Shown here in pieces: positions 22,698 through 31,574 of a stretch of DNA of 32,510 nt. How positions within the stretch are numbered: the stretch's first letter is position 1; the number at the start of each line of letters is the position of its first letter. This stretch comes from an uncultured Lachnospiraceae bacterium (lineage in GTDB: Bacteria > Bacillota > Clostridia > Lachnospirales > Lachnospiraceae). Below the pieces are notes generated by a model. That model did not search any database and was not told where the DNA came from. It was given only the letters and a program-made list of their open reading frames with translations. The stretch covers positions 1 to 32,510 of the forward strand of contig CAKZZH010000049.1 in assembly GCA_937885345.1 (NCBI GenBank). The letters are read 5' to 3'. A program made the position numbers and the translations under genes.

Positions 22698-23577
22698 TCT
22701 TAAAGGCTGGCTCTATCTGCTGCCGGCAATACTGTTCCTCGGAATATTCATGTTCTATCCTCTCGTGGATGTACTGATCTATTCCTTCGAGGAGAATTAT
22801 AATTTTGCGTCGCAGACCTATACGGGTGTCGGAGGCTTCAATTACAGCTTTGTGCTGCACGATCCGTATTTTATACAGGCGCTCAAAAACACATTTATCA
22901 TCGTTATTATCACGGTGCCTCTCTCAACGATACTGGCACTCGTTATAAGCCTTGGGCTGAGTAAAATAAAATTCCTCAGAAACCTCTATCAGACAATATA
23001 TTTCCTGCCCTATGTCACCAATACGCTTGCGGTAGGTCTTGTATTTATGATCCTTTTCAAGAAGACCGCCTATTCGGACGGTCTCGTAAACCTGCTCATC
23101 AATGCGTTCGGCGGGGAGAGTGTGGATTTTATCGACGGCCCTTACTGGGCTAAAATGTTCGTAATGTGCTTCTACACGATCTGGATCGTGCTTCCCTTTA
23201 AGATCCTGATCCTTACAGGCGCGCTTGCAAGCGTTAACAAGGACTATTACAAAGCCGCAAAGGTTGACGGAACAAGCAGTTCGCGGATTTTCTTCAAGAT
23301 CACGCTTCCGCTTATTTCACCGATGATCTTCTATCTTGTCATCACCGGTTTTATCGGCGCGTTCAAGGCTTATTCCGACGAGGTTGCACTCTTTGGGACC
23401 GACCTTAACGCCGCGGGAATGAACACCATTGTAGGTTATGTTTACGATATGCTCTACGGCGACAGCGGCGGATATCCCTCGTATGCCGCAGCTGCAGCGC
23501 TCATCCTGTTTGCGATAGTATTTACGATCACCGTTATCAATCTTCTTATCAGCAACAAGACCAAGGTTACGGCATAG
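22687..23577 (+). CDS. Sugar ABC transporter permease (MalF/UgpA type)
   Basis: 296 residues, six predicted transmembrane helices. The cytoplasmic EAA-type loop that docks to the ATPase is visible as YYKAAKVDGTSSSRIFFKITLPLISP (about 188-213). It belongs to the carbohydrate uptake transporter-1 family and forms a channel with the next gene product. The 11-nt overlap with the ATPase gene and the 14-nt gap to the second permease show a single operon. Substrate not determinable from the sequence. Confidence 0.92.
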   Translation: MKNNLKGWLYLLPAILFLGIFMFYPLVDVLIYSFEENYNFASQTYTGVGGFNYSFVLHDPYFIQALKNTFIIVIITVPLSTILALVISLGLSKIKFLRNLYQTIYFLPYVTNTLAVGLVFMILFKKTAYSDGLVNLLINAFGGESVDFIDGPYWAKMFVMCFYTIWIVLPFKILILTGALASVNKDYYKAAKVDGTSSSRIFFKITLPLISPMIFYLVITGFIGAFKAYSDEVALFGTDLNAAGMNTIVGYVYDMLYGDSGGYPSYAAAAALILFAIVFTITVINLLISNKTKVTA

Positions 23578-23591
23578 AAAGGAGGAAGATG

Positions 23592-24437
23592 ATGAAGCAG
23601 TCAAAAGTCGGCAATATCTGCAAAAACATCGGATTGTATGCAGGCCTTACTCTGTGGGCTCTGATGGTACTCTTCCCATTTTACTGGATGATACTCACCT
23701 CGCTTAAAGGCTATTCGACATACAATTCCGAGTACATACCGAAATTTTATACTTTGAATCCTACGTTCGAGAACTATGTGACCGCCTTTACTACAGTCCC
23801 TCTCGGCAAGTACTTTCTTAATACTTTTATATTCACGATAATTACGACCGTGCTGATGATGGTCGTTGTGATACTTGCGGCCTTTGCTTTCGCAAGGCTG
23901 GATTTTAAAGGCAAAAACCTTGTGTTTGCGATCTTTCTCTCGCTTATGATGATTCCTAACGAGCTTGTTATCATAACCAATTTCGTTACGATAACCAACC
24001 TGGATCTCAGAAATACCTTTACCGGTCTTATACTTCCTTCGGTCACATCGGTATTTTATATCTATCTGCTTAAGGAGAATTTCGAGCAGATCCCGGATGA
24101 ACTGTACAAGGCGGCCAAGGTCGACGGAACGTCGGATCTTAAGTATCTCATCAAGGTTATGATCCCGATAGCAAAGCCTACTCTTATTACGATCGCGATC
24201 CTCAAGGTTATCGAGTGCTGGAATTCCTATGTCTGGCCGAGGCTCATTACCGACGATGCCAATTATTTCGTGGTATCAAACGGTATCCAGGAGATTCGTG
24301 AGAACGGCTTCGGAAGAGAAAACGTGCCTGCGATGATGGCGGCTGTCGTTGTTATCAGTGTGCCTCTTATCGTGCTCTTCCTTATTTTCCGCAATAAAAT
24401 AATGTCAGGCGTGAGCAGAGGAGGTTTGAAAGGATGA
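23592..24437 (+). CDS. Sugar ABC transporter permease (MalG/UgpE type)
   Basis: 281 residues, six predicted helices, with the EAA loop ELYKAAKVDGTSDLKYLIKVMIPIAKP (about 170-196). It pairs with the MalF-type subunit. Two adjacent ATGs are possible (23589, 23592); the second gives a better distance (about 6 nt) to AGGAGG. The end overlaps the binding-protein gene by 4 nt (ATGA type), so expression is coupled. Confidence 0.92.
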   Translation: MKQSKVGNICKNIGLYAGLTLWALMVLFPFYWMILTSLKGYSTYNSEYIPKFYTLNPTFENYVTAFTTVPLGKYFLNTFIFTIITTVLMMVVVILAAFAFARLDFKGKNLVFAIFLSLMMIPNELVIITNFVTITNLDLRNTFTGLILPSVTSVFYIYLLKENFEQIPDELYKAAKVDGTSDLKYLIKVMIPIAKPTLITIAILKVIECWNSYVWPRLITDDANYFVVSNGIQEIRENGFGRENVPAMMAAVVVISVPLIVLFLIFRNKIMSGVSRGGLKG

Positions 24438-26044
24438 AACGTTTTTCTTTTACAAGACTTGCCTCTCTTATGCTGGCCGGCGTGCTTCTTACCGGCGCGG
24501 CGTCCGCTCTTAACGGCTGCCATGGTGCTCAGAAAAAAGCGTCTTTTACCGTACCCGAAAGCTTTGATACCTCCAAGGATTACGAGGTTGTTTTCTGGGC
24601 CAAGAACGATACCAATGTAACTCAGGCGCAGATCTACAAGAAAGCGATTGCGGATTTTGAGGAGCTCTACCCCAATATCACAGTAACCATGCGCCTTTAT
24701 ACCGATTACGGTAAAATCTACAACGACGTTATCACCAATATTTCCACGGATACAACGCCGAATGTCTGCATAACCTACCCCGATCATATTGCAACTTATA
24801 TGACCGGAGATAATGTAGTTGTGCCGCTCGACGATCTCTTCGCCGATCCAAGATACGGTCTGGGCGGAAGCGAGCTTAAATACGACGGACCGGCAATGGA
24901 TGAGATGGTTCCGGAATTTCTTAAGGAATGCCGCATCGGCGATACCTGCTATGCGATTCCCTATATGCGTTCGACAGAGGCTCTGTATATCAACAAGACC
25001 TATGTTGAAAAACTCGGATATGAGATACCCGATATCGTAACCTGGGATTACATATGGGAAGTCAGCAGCAAGGCGACCGAAAAGGACGCCGACGGCACCT
25101 ATACCCTTAACGGTCAGCAGGTTATGATCCCCTTTATTTACAAATCCACCGACAATATGATGATCCAGTACCTGCGCCAGATGGATGCAGGTTATTCGAC
25201 TTCTGCCGGCGATATACTGATCTTCAACGATGTTACTACCGACTTTTTGTACAGGATCGCAAAGTCCACCGGTGAGGGTGCTTTCTCAACCTTTAAGATT
25301 TCAAGCTATCCCGGTAATTTCTTTAATGCGGGACAGTGCATTTTTGCGGTCGATTCAACCGCAGGATCTACCTGGATAGGCTCGGATGCCCCTCTTTCTG
25401 ATATCGCGCAGTCCAGCATCGTAGAATTCGAAACCATCGTAAAGCCGGTTCCTCAGGTGGATACCTCGAATCCTCAGATGATCTCGCAGGGACCTTCGAT
25501 ATGTATTTTCAACAAAGACGACCCCCAGGAAGTACTTGCTTCATGGCTCTTTGCGCAGTATATGCTTACAAACGGCGTGCAGACGGCCTATGCGGAAACG
25601 GAAGGCTATGTTCCCGTAACGCATAAAGCACAGGAAAGCGCGGAATATAAGGAATATCTGTCCCGCGCAGGTGAAGATAATACAACCTATTATCAGGTTA
25701 AAATGGACGCCACCAATCTGCTCCTTGGCAATGTTTCAAACACCTTCACAACTCCTGTTTTCAACGGTTCCGCATCGCTTCGAGATGCCGCGGGAAGTCT
25801 TATTGAGTCCGTAGCCAAGAGCATTAACCGTAAGCAGACGGTGGATGATGAATATATTGGGAAGCTTTACACCGATGCATCGGCGCTCTACCATCTCGAC
25901 TCGATAAACCGCTCAGCAACATCTTCCGACCTCGGTGTGCTCCCGGCAGGAGCGAAGGCCTTGCTCATAATACTCGGAGTAGCCTGGACGCTTATTATTG
26001 CGTATTTTATACTTAAGAAAATAAGTTCTTATAAAAAGCGATAA
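24434..26044 (+). CDS. Sugar-binding lipoprotein with an extra C-terminal membrane helix
   Basis: 536 residues of the family-1 solute-binding class. Lipobox ALNGC (Cys29); mature part begins with DYEVVFWAKNDTNVTQAQIYKKAIADFEELYPNITV, the typical first beta-alpha unit. It presents substrate to the permeases encoded just upstream. Odd: the protein is about 100 residues longer than usual and ends in a hydrophobic helix (about 508-527, ALLIILGVAWTLIIAYFILKK) with a basic tail. So it should be tethered at both ends, by lipid and by the helix. This is unusual for a binding protein and could fix it beside the transporter or a sensor. Confidence 0.9.
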   Translation: MKRFSFTRLASLMLAGVLLTGAASALNGCHGAQKKASFTVPESFDTSKDYEVVFWAKNDTNVTQAQIYKKAIADFEELYPNITVTMRLYTDYGKIYNDVITNISTDTTPNVCITYPDHIATYMTGDNVVVPLDDLFADPRYGLGGSELKYDGPAMDEMVPEFLKECRIGDTCYAIPYMRSTEALYINKTYVEKLGYEIPDIVTWDYIWEVSSKATEKDADGTYTLNGQQVMIPFIYKSTDNMMIQYLRQMDAGYSTSAGDILIFNDVTTDFLYRIAKSTGEGAFSTFKISSYPGNFFNAGQCIFAVDSTAGSTWIGSDAPLSDIAQSSIVEFETIVKPVPQVDTSNPQMISQGPSICIFNKDDPQEVLASWLFAQYMLTNGVQTAYAETEGYVPVTHKAQESAEYKEYLSRAGEDNTTYYQVKMDATNLLLGNVSNTFTTPVFNGSASLRDAAGSLIESVAKSINRKQTVDDEYIGKLYTDASALYHLDSINRSATSSDLGVLPAGAKALLIILGVAWTLIIAYFILKKISSYKKR

Positions 26045-26048
26045 AATA

Positions 26049-26057
26049 TGCTATAAT
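26049..26057 (+). promoter_or_regulatory. Extended -10 promoter of the diguanylate cyclase gene
   Basis: TGCTATAAT, 33 nt before the TTG start, lies directly after the binding-protein stop. The 14 bp ATGCTATAATATTT is identical to 11508-11521. It allows expression apart from the transporter operon. Confidence 0.6.
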
Positions 26058-26089
26058 ATTTGCTAATATTCTACCGGAGGATAAAAGCC

Positions 26090-27706
26090 TTGCATATACA
26101 TACCGTCAAACCCGGTTTAAAACAGAAAATATTCAGATATCTTACAGGCATCACACTTATCGCGATGCTTCTTGTACTTGTGGCTGTAACCGTTGTTCAG
26201 GTCATTCTTAACTTCAACAAAACACATGAAGATGCGTCCAAAATGTTTACGCAGGTTAATCATTTGCTGGATGAGAACCAGGCCGAACTGAACACCGTAA
26301 TGACGGAGTACTCCGATGCCTGCCTTTTAAATGCCTCCAGCATCGCATATATCATACAGTATCACCCCGAAGTCGTAACCGAAGAAAATATAACTGAACT
26401 TCAGAAAATAGCGGATCTCATCGGTGTTGATGAGATACATATTTTTGATACCGAGGGCACGATAATATTCGGTACACAGCCCGAATATTACGGCTACAGT
26501 TTTGACTCGGGCGATCAGATAGGATTCTTTAAACCGATGCTGACCGATCACAGTCTGAAGCTTGTTCAGGAGATCACGCCGAATACCGCAGAAGGAAAGC
26601 TTGTTCAGTATTCAGCCGTATGGAGTGAAGACGATCGCTATATAATACAGATCGGAATGTACCCCGAGGCCGTTATAAATGTACAAAAGAAAAACGAACT
26701 GTCGTATATTTTCTCGCTTCTGAGAGTTAATTCAGGTATATCACTATATGCAATAGATAAAGAAACCGGCAAGATACTCGGATGTACCGACAATAGGAAT
26801 ACGGATCTGATCAAAACAGAGCTGGGATTTACAGACAAGGAAATCGTCTCGGGAAAGGGTTTTATAGCGAATATACAAGGGGTCAGAAGTTATGTCATCA
26901 TAGATGACTCCGGAAAAAACTACATTGCTTATGTAGTCCCTTATTACGAAATGTTTGAGAATGTATTACCTATAAGCGCACTTATCGGAATAGGGCTTCT
27001 TTTTATAGGCCTGGTGATAGTACTTGCTATTCTCCGCTACACGCAGAAATACATAATTAAGGAAATCAATTCCACCAATGAAGGCCTAAGAGAGATTGCC
27101 GATGGGAATCTTAACACCAAGATCGCAGTCACGTCTTCGCAGGAATTTGAAGAGCTCAGCGATCACATCAATTCAATGGTCCACAGTCTTGTTAACGTCC
27201 AGAGACAGATTGAACTGGAAAGAGATATGGATATGCTTACCGGACTTCTTAACAGGACCGGACTTAATCATGCCCTTGCGAATCTCAAAAGAAGCGAGGA
27301 TGCAAAGGGCTACTGTGCTGTTGTGCTTGCGGATTCCGATTCTCTTAAGACCGTCAATGACGAATACGGTCATAAAGCCGGTGACACATACATAAGAGCC
27401 ACCGCAAATCTTCTCAAACAGTTTAAGACCAAAGCCTCAATCTGTTCAAGACAGGGCGGAGATGAATTTGTACTCATTGCCTACGGATATGATGACGAAG
27501 AGGCTTTATCCGCAGATCTGAAAGGCCTTTGTGCACTTCAGAGCGGAAGCTATATCAAGGTCGGCAATGACGAACAGGTCGAAGTAAGATTCTCGGTAGG
27601 TTACACGATCGTTCCTTTTAATAAGGACTTTAACTATGAAAAGGCCTTCAAGGAAGCCGACAAAAAGATGTATTTGGACAAGAATCAAAGAAAAGGCATA
27701 GTGTAA
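26090..27706 (+). CDS. Membrane diguanylate cyclase (sensor-HAMP-GGDEF)
   Basis: 538 residues. TM1 about 18-42, an extracellular sensor (about 43-290, Cache-like in look), TM2 about 292-316, HAMP about 320-370, and a GGDEF domain (378-538) with ADSDSLKTVNDEYGH (metal/substrate site) and an intact active-site GGDEF (456-460). The inhibitory RxxD site five residues before GGDEF is missing (CSRQ), so product feedback should be weak. It makes cyclic di-GMP from GTP. The TTG at 26090 is chosen because CGGAGG lies 9 nt upstream; the open frame starts earlier at 26060 but without a ribosome site. It follows the sugar transporter operon and may sense the same nutrient, yet has its own promoter. It meets ispD tail to tail with a 3-nt gap. 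Confidence 0.88.
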   Translation: MHIHTVKPGLKQKIFRYLTGITLIAMLLVLVAVTVVQVILNFNKTHEDASKMFTQVNHLLDENQAELNTVMTEYSDACLLNASSIAYIIQYHPEVVTEENITELQKIADLIGVDEIHIFDTEGTIIFGTQPEYYGYSFDSGDQIGFFKPMLTDHSLKLVQEITPNTAEGKLVQYSAVWSEDDRYIIQIGMYPEAVINVQKKNELSYIFSLLRVNSGISLYAIDKETGKILGCTDNRNTDLIKTELGFTDKEIVSGKGFIANIQGVRSYVIIDDSGKNYIAYVVPYYEMFENVLPISALIGIGLLFIGLVIVLAILRYTQKYIIKEINSTNEGLREIADGNLNTKIAVTSSQEFEELSDHINSMVHSLVNVQRQIELERDMDMLTGLLNRTGLNHALANLKRSEDAKGYCAVVLADSDSLKTVNDEYGHKAGDTYIRATANLLKQFKTKASICSRQGGDEFVLIAYGYDDEEALSADLKGLCALQSGSYIKVGNDEQVEVRFSVGYTIVPFNKDFNYEKAFKEADKKMYLDKNQRKGIV

Positions 27707-27709
27707 ATA

Positions 27710-28444
27710 TCACTGTTTGCGCGCCAACAGGATCCTCTCAACAAATGTGATATCTTCAGGCGTTGTAAGCTTGATGTTGGTGTAATCTCCTTCGCTGAGA
27801 TGTACCCTGACCGAAGAATAATTCTCCATTACCATTGCATCGTCAGTGATATTGCCGCGATCTGCGTCGGAAATCATTTTATTATATGCTTCTATCAGCG
27901 CTGCAGTCTCAAAGACCTGCGGCGTTTGTATTATATGCACTCTGTCACGGTCAGGCGTGGAAATTACGTAATTATCGGGGGAGGATATTTTAACGGTGTC
28001 CTTGGAAGGCACACTTGCAACGGCACTGCCGTATTTCTTCGCATCATCGTAAAGTCTTGCGATCATTTCGGTTGTAATGCACGCTCTGGCACTGTCATGC
28101 ACAAATACAAGCCCGTCAGATGCATATAATTCCCCCAATCCGGTCGAAATGATCTGCAGAGCATTATTTACCGATTCATAGCGAAAATCCCCTGCATGGG
28201 CGATTTGAACGTTTTTGGAGCAGTGTGCGTCCGAAACGATCCTCTCAAGTCTCTCATCCTCAGGATCTGCTGCCACTATGATGATCCCGTCTATTAAGGC
28301 AGAGTCGTTAAAAGTCTGCAAACTATAAGAAAGTACAGGCTTTTCGCATATATTCATATACTGTTTGGGTATATCTCTCATCATTCTGCTGCCGTTTCCG
28401 CCCGCAAGTACGATGGCAATATTCTTGCAAATTCTCTGTTTCAT
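27710..28444 (-). CDS. ispD: 2-C-methyl-D-erythritol 4-phosphate cytidylyltransferase
   Basis: 244 residues. The nucleotide-binding signature LAGGNGSRMMRDIPKQYMNICEKPVLSYSL (about 13-42) with its conserved Arg and Lys, and FVHDSARACI (about 113-122), mark the IspD/TarI family; length and motifs favour IspD, which joins CTP to methylerythritol phosphate in the isoprenoid MEP pathway. TarI-type ribitol-phosphate cytidylyltransferase is the alternative. AAGGAA lies just before the ATG. It follows tsaD on the same strand after 69 nt. Confidence 0.85.
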   Translation of the reverse strand: MKQRICKNIAIVLAGGNGSRMMRDIPKQYMNICEKPVLSYSLQTFNDSALIDGIIIVAADPEDERLERIVSDAHCSKNVQIAHAGDFRYESVNNALQIISTGLGELYASDGLVFVHDSARACITTEMIARLYDDAKKYGSAVASVPSKDTVKISSPDNYVISTPDRDRVHIIQTPQVFETAALIEAYNKMISDADRGNITDDAMVMENYSSVRVHLSEGDYTNIKLTTPEDITFVERILLARKQ

Positions 28445-28513
28445 AGTATGTTCCTTATTTGCGCCGGGACTTACCTTTCCGGCGGGGGCTTGGCTTTTCG
28501 CCCGAGGAATCGT

Positions 28514-29533
28514 CTATCTCTCGCCGAGCCTGAGGTTCGGCACTGCATTAAGATCCAGTCCCGCTCTCACGCCCGCCTTATATTCGTAATAAGCCGCCGC
28601 GCCTATCATAGCCGCATTATCCGTACACAGAATCGGTGAAGGCCTGTAAAATGCGATCCCCGCCTTATCACAGGCGTCCTGCATCGCACTTCTGAGTGTG
28701 CTGTTTGAAGCCACGCCACCCGCGATGGCAAGATGCTCAAAATCAAATTCCTTGCACGCTCTCATCGCATGCTCCACAAGCACATCTACGACCGCCTTCT
28801 GAAAAGAAGCCGCAATATCCGCGCGGTTTATCTCCTCTCCCTTCATCTCGCAGCCGTTGATATAATTGAGTACAGCGGATTTTATCCCGCTGAAGCTGAA
28901 ATCGTATTCGTTCCCCGCAACCTTTGCTCTGGGAAAATTGATCGCTTCGGGATCGCCCTCTTTGGCGAGTTTGTCTATCGCAGGACCTCCTGGATAATTG
29001 AGCCCTATCGCTCTGGCGACCTTATCAAATGCCTCTCCCGCTGCGTCGTCGCAGGTTTTGCCTAGTATCTCGTACTTGCCGTAATCAAGCACTCTTACGA
29101 GATGCGTATGTCCTCCGGATACCACAAGACAGCCGAAAGGCGGCTTAAGATCGGGGTATTCGATATAATTGGCCGAAATATGTCCCTCGATATGATGAAC
29201 GGGAACAAGGGGCTTATCAAGAGCAAATGCCATTGCTTTGGCATGCGCCACGCCAACAAGAAGCGCGCCGACAAGTCCGGGACCGTAAGTTACGGCGATC
29301 GCGTCAACGTCATCCCAGGTACAATTTGCCTCGGAAAGTGCCGCTTTTACAACCCAATTGATATTTTCCATATGCTTTCTGGAAGCGATCTCGGGGACTA
29401 CGCCGCCGTACTGCTTATGAATATCGATCTGGGAGGAAATTATATTGGACATAACAATACGACCGTCCTGCACGATCGCAGCGGCCGTTTCGTCACATGA
29501 ACTTTCAATTGCAAGTATTCTTGTATTGCTCAT
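28514..29533 (-). CDS. tsaD: tRNA N6-adenosine threonylcarbamoyltransferase TsaD
   Basis: 339 residues of the Kae1/TsaD/YgjD family. The N-terminal ASKHA fold begins LAIESSCDETAAAIV; metal-binding histidines sit in VHHIEGHISANYIE (about 113-126), with YGPGLVGALLVGVAHAKAMA and GGVASNSTLR near the C-terminus. With TsaB and TsaE it transfers the threonylcarbamoyl group to A37 of tRNAs that read ANN codons. It starts 3 nt after the upstream unknown gene, ending the tsaE-tsaB-rimI-rnz-X-tsaD run. Confidence 0.95.
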   Translation of the reverse strand: MSNTRILAIESSCDETAAAIVQDGRIVMSNIISSQIDIHKQYGGVVPEIASRKHMENINWVVKAALSEANCTWDDVDAIAVTYGPGLVGALLVGVAHAKAMAFALDKPLVPVHHIEGHISANYIEYPDLKPPFGCLVVSGGHTHLVRVLDYGKYEILGKTCDDAAGEAFDKVARAIGLNYPGGPAIDKLAKEGDPEAINFPRAKVAGNEYDFSFSGIKSAVLNYINGCEMKGEEINRADIAASFQKAVVDVLVEHAMRACKEFDFEHLAIAGGVASNSTLRSAMQDACDKAGIAFYRPSPILCTDNAAMIGAAAYYEYKAGVRAGLDLNAVPNLRLGER

Positions 29534-29536
29534 AAT

Positions 29537-30157
29537 CTATTCTTCCATCTCCTCGGGGCTTGAATTAACCCAGAAAAGTATTTTCCATTTGCCTTCATCA
29601 TCCTTGCGGAGAGTGAATTTCTCGTAGGTTCTGGGCGCCATGGATCCGTTTTCCATAACGATGTATTTAATATCTATCATCGCGTATTCCCGGCCAAGAA
29701 GCGTCTGATGCTTCTCATTATAGCTGTCCTCAAGAACATATGCGGAAACAAATCTGTTCACACTCTTATAAGCCTGAACCTCGTTCCAAAGCATACCACG
29801 ATAAGTGTCATACGGGTTCTTCTCAAGAAGCTCCTCGTCGAAAAGTCCCCTCAAATGATCGCAAATCTCGTTAAATTCATCAGTTCCGTAATTTTCTTTG
29901 TAAAGTACGACCAGAAGATCGCTGTAATAAGTAAGCACGGCTCTGGGTGTTCCGGGGTAATTAAGCGTAAGGTCCCTGGATGTAAGCGCGGTTACTTTGG
30001 AGTTCTTCGCATTACCTTCAGAGTCGGTCTGAGCGGCGGTCGGTTCCTCCGTACCACTACTTGACTTGTTTGAAAGATACAGAAAATAAGCCACTACTCC
30101 GGCGGCTAAAACAGCAAATATGAGCACTGTTCTGATTATTTTCCACGTCTTGTTCAA
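29537..30157 (-). CDS. Single-pass membrane protein of unknown function
   Basis: 206 residues with the TTG start at 30157, which has GGAAGGGG upstream inside the end of rnz; a TTG at 30181 gives 214 residues but no ribosome site. One transmembrane helix (about 7-28), a polar Ser/Thr/Glu-rich linker, then a soluble extracellular domain of about 140 residues ending in EKFTLRKDDEGKWKILFWVNSSPEE, which looks like the last strands of an NTF2-like fold (guess). I do not know a function. It sits between rnz and tsaD, 3 nt from tsaD, so it is cotranscribed with tRNA-maturation genes although it faces outside. Confidence 0.75.
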   Translation of the reverse strand: MNKTWKIIRTVLIFAVLAAGVVAYFLYLSNKSSSGTEEPTAAQTDSEGNAKNSKVTALTSRDLTLNYPGTPRAVLTYYSDLLVVLYKENYGTDEFNEICDHLRGLFDEELLEKNPYDTYRGMLWNEVQAYKSVNRFVSAYVLEDSYNEKHQTLLGREYAMIDIKYIVMENGSMAPRTYEKFTLRKDDEGKWKILFWVNSSPEEMEE

Positions 30158-30161
30158 AGCG

Positions 30162-31079
30162 TCAGTCTTCCCCTTCCTCAAAAGTCAGCGTTCCGTACCA
30201 GCCGTCCCTGGGCATTTTACAATTGGGGAAGATCCCCCTCATCGCGTCAAGGTACTGATCCGGTTTAATAACCGACGGGCTGTAATGTGTGTACCAAAGT
30301 TCCTTTACACCCGCCTTCTTTGCAAGGTTTGCGGCCTCACTCATCATCATATGTTTCTTGCGTCTGGCCTTATCTATAAGTTCTTCATCGCCATACATGC
30401 CCTCGCAGATAAAAAGGTCCGCGTCCCCGGCTGCACTTACGATCGAATCCACCGGTCTCGAATCGGTGCAATATGTAAGCTTAATACCCTTTCTGTCCGG
30501 ACCGAGCACCATATCTGGCGTATAAACCTTATCGCCGTCTTCGATAATCTCTCCCTTTTGAAGCCTGCTCCAAAACTCAAGCGGTATGCCTGCGGTCCTG
30601 GCTCTTACGGCATCAAAGCGCCCCGCTCTCTCAATTCTGATCGTATATCCGTAGCAGGTCACCCTGTGATCCACCTTGAAGGCTTCTATCACATATCCTT
30701 TATATCGAACCGTCTGCGTATCTTCCGTGATCTCGATATAATTTATTTTGAACGGCAGTTCCTGCGCCACAACGCAGAGACTCTTCACAACATCGGGAAC
30801 ACCCTTGGGACCGATTATCAGAAGGTCCTCCGTTCTCTCGGCATTGCCCATGGTAAGAAGAAAACCCGGCAGCCCCGCAACATGGTCCGCATGAAAATGT
30901 GTGATGCAGATCACATCGATCGGTTTGGGACTGATCCCGCTCGCTTTAAGTGCGATCTGTGTACCCTCGCCGCAATCTATAAGCAGCGACGAACCGTTGT
31001 ATCTCGTTATTAACGATGTAAGATAACGCTTCGGAAGCGGCATCATCCCGCCGGTTCCAAGCAGACAATAATCTAACAT
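30162..31079 (-). CDS. rnz: Ribonuclease Z
   Basis: 305 residues of the metallo-beta-lactamase fold (ElaC/RNase Z). The zinc motif THFHADHVAGLPG (about 60-72) is complete, with a C-terminal YTHYSPS providing a further ligand His. RNase Z cuts the 3' trailer from tRNA precursors. GAGGT lies 6 nt before the ATG at 31079. It belongs to the tsa operon, a gene order common in Clostridia, and its end supplies the ribosome site of the next gene. Confidence 0.94.
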   Translation of the reverse strand: MLDYCLLGTGGMMPLPKRYLTSLITRYNGSSLLIDCGEGTQIALKASGISPKPIDVICITHFHADHVAGLPGFLLTMGNAERTEDLLIIGPKGVPDVVKSLCVVAQELPFKINYIEITEDTQTVRYKGYVIEAFKVDHRVTCYGYTIRIERAGRFDAVRARTAGIPLEFWSRLQKGEIIEDGDKVYTPDMVLGPDRKGIKLTYCTDSRPVDSIVSAAGDADLFICEGMYGDEELIDKARRKKHMMMSEAANLAKKAGVKELWYTHYSPSVIKPDQYLDAMRGIFPNCKMPRDGWYGTLTFEEGED

Positions 31080-31097
31080 TTCTACCTCAAATTCAAG

Positions 31098-31574
31098 CTA
31101 TATGCGCGCACCATAAAGCGCTGCGCTGTGTCCGGGCAGCCCCTTGCGCATTATAAGCGCATCTTCTGCGGGCTTCTCGTAGAAATTCCTTCTTGTGCCC
31201 ACCTCTGTAAATCCGTTTCGTTTATATGTTTCGATCGCACCTTCATTGCTCAGCCTTACCTCCAAAAAGATAGATTCGGCGCCTCTTTTGGCAGACTCCT
31301 GCGCAAGCACTTCTATAAGCTTGGTCGCAATTCCCATGCGTCTGTATTCTTCCTTGACCGCTATATTCATGATATCGGCCTCGTAAATGGAAATCTGACT
31401 GCATACATATCCGGCTATCTCACCCTCATGCTCCGCCGCAAGTAAAATATAATCATCACTGAGTGCGGCATTTCCAAAGGCTTCCCGGCTCCACGGCTGG
31501 GAGAAATATTTTTCTTCAAGTACGGCTATTTTATCCAGGTCTTCCGTTTTAACTCTTCGGATCAATATGTGCAT
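31098..31574 (-). CDS. rimI: Ribosomal protein S18-alanine N-acetyltransferase RimI
   Basis: 158 residues of the GNAT fold. IRRVKTEDLDKIAVLEEKYFSQPWSREAF at the N-terminus is typical of RimI; the acetyl-CoA pyrophosphate loop is RRMGIATKLI (about 82-91). It acetylates the N-terminal alanine of S18, and in this cluster is the usual neighbour of tsaB. It overlaps tsaB by 13 nt, so translation is coupled. Confidence 0.92.
   Translation of the reverse strand: MHILIRRVKTEDLDKIAVLEEKYFSQPWSREAFGNAALSDDYILLAAEHEGEIAGYVCSQISIYEADIMNIAVKEEYRRMGIATKLIEVLAQESAKRGAESIFLEVRLSNEGAIETYKRNGFTEVGTRRNFYEKPAEDALIMRKGLPGHSAALYGARI

Noticed and set aside
28445..28513. G/C-rich gap between tsaD and ispD as a terminator
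   Set aside because: Short GGCGAAAAGCC-type pairings without a T run; more likely the pair is cotranscribed.
30120..31013. 297-codon plus-strand frame opposite rnz
   Set aside because: rnz is unmistakable on the other strand; the shadow has an unlikely composition and no start signal.
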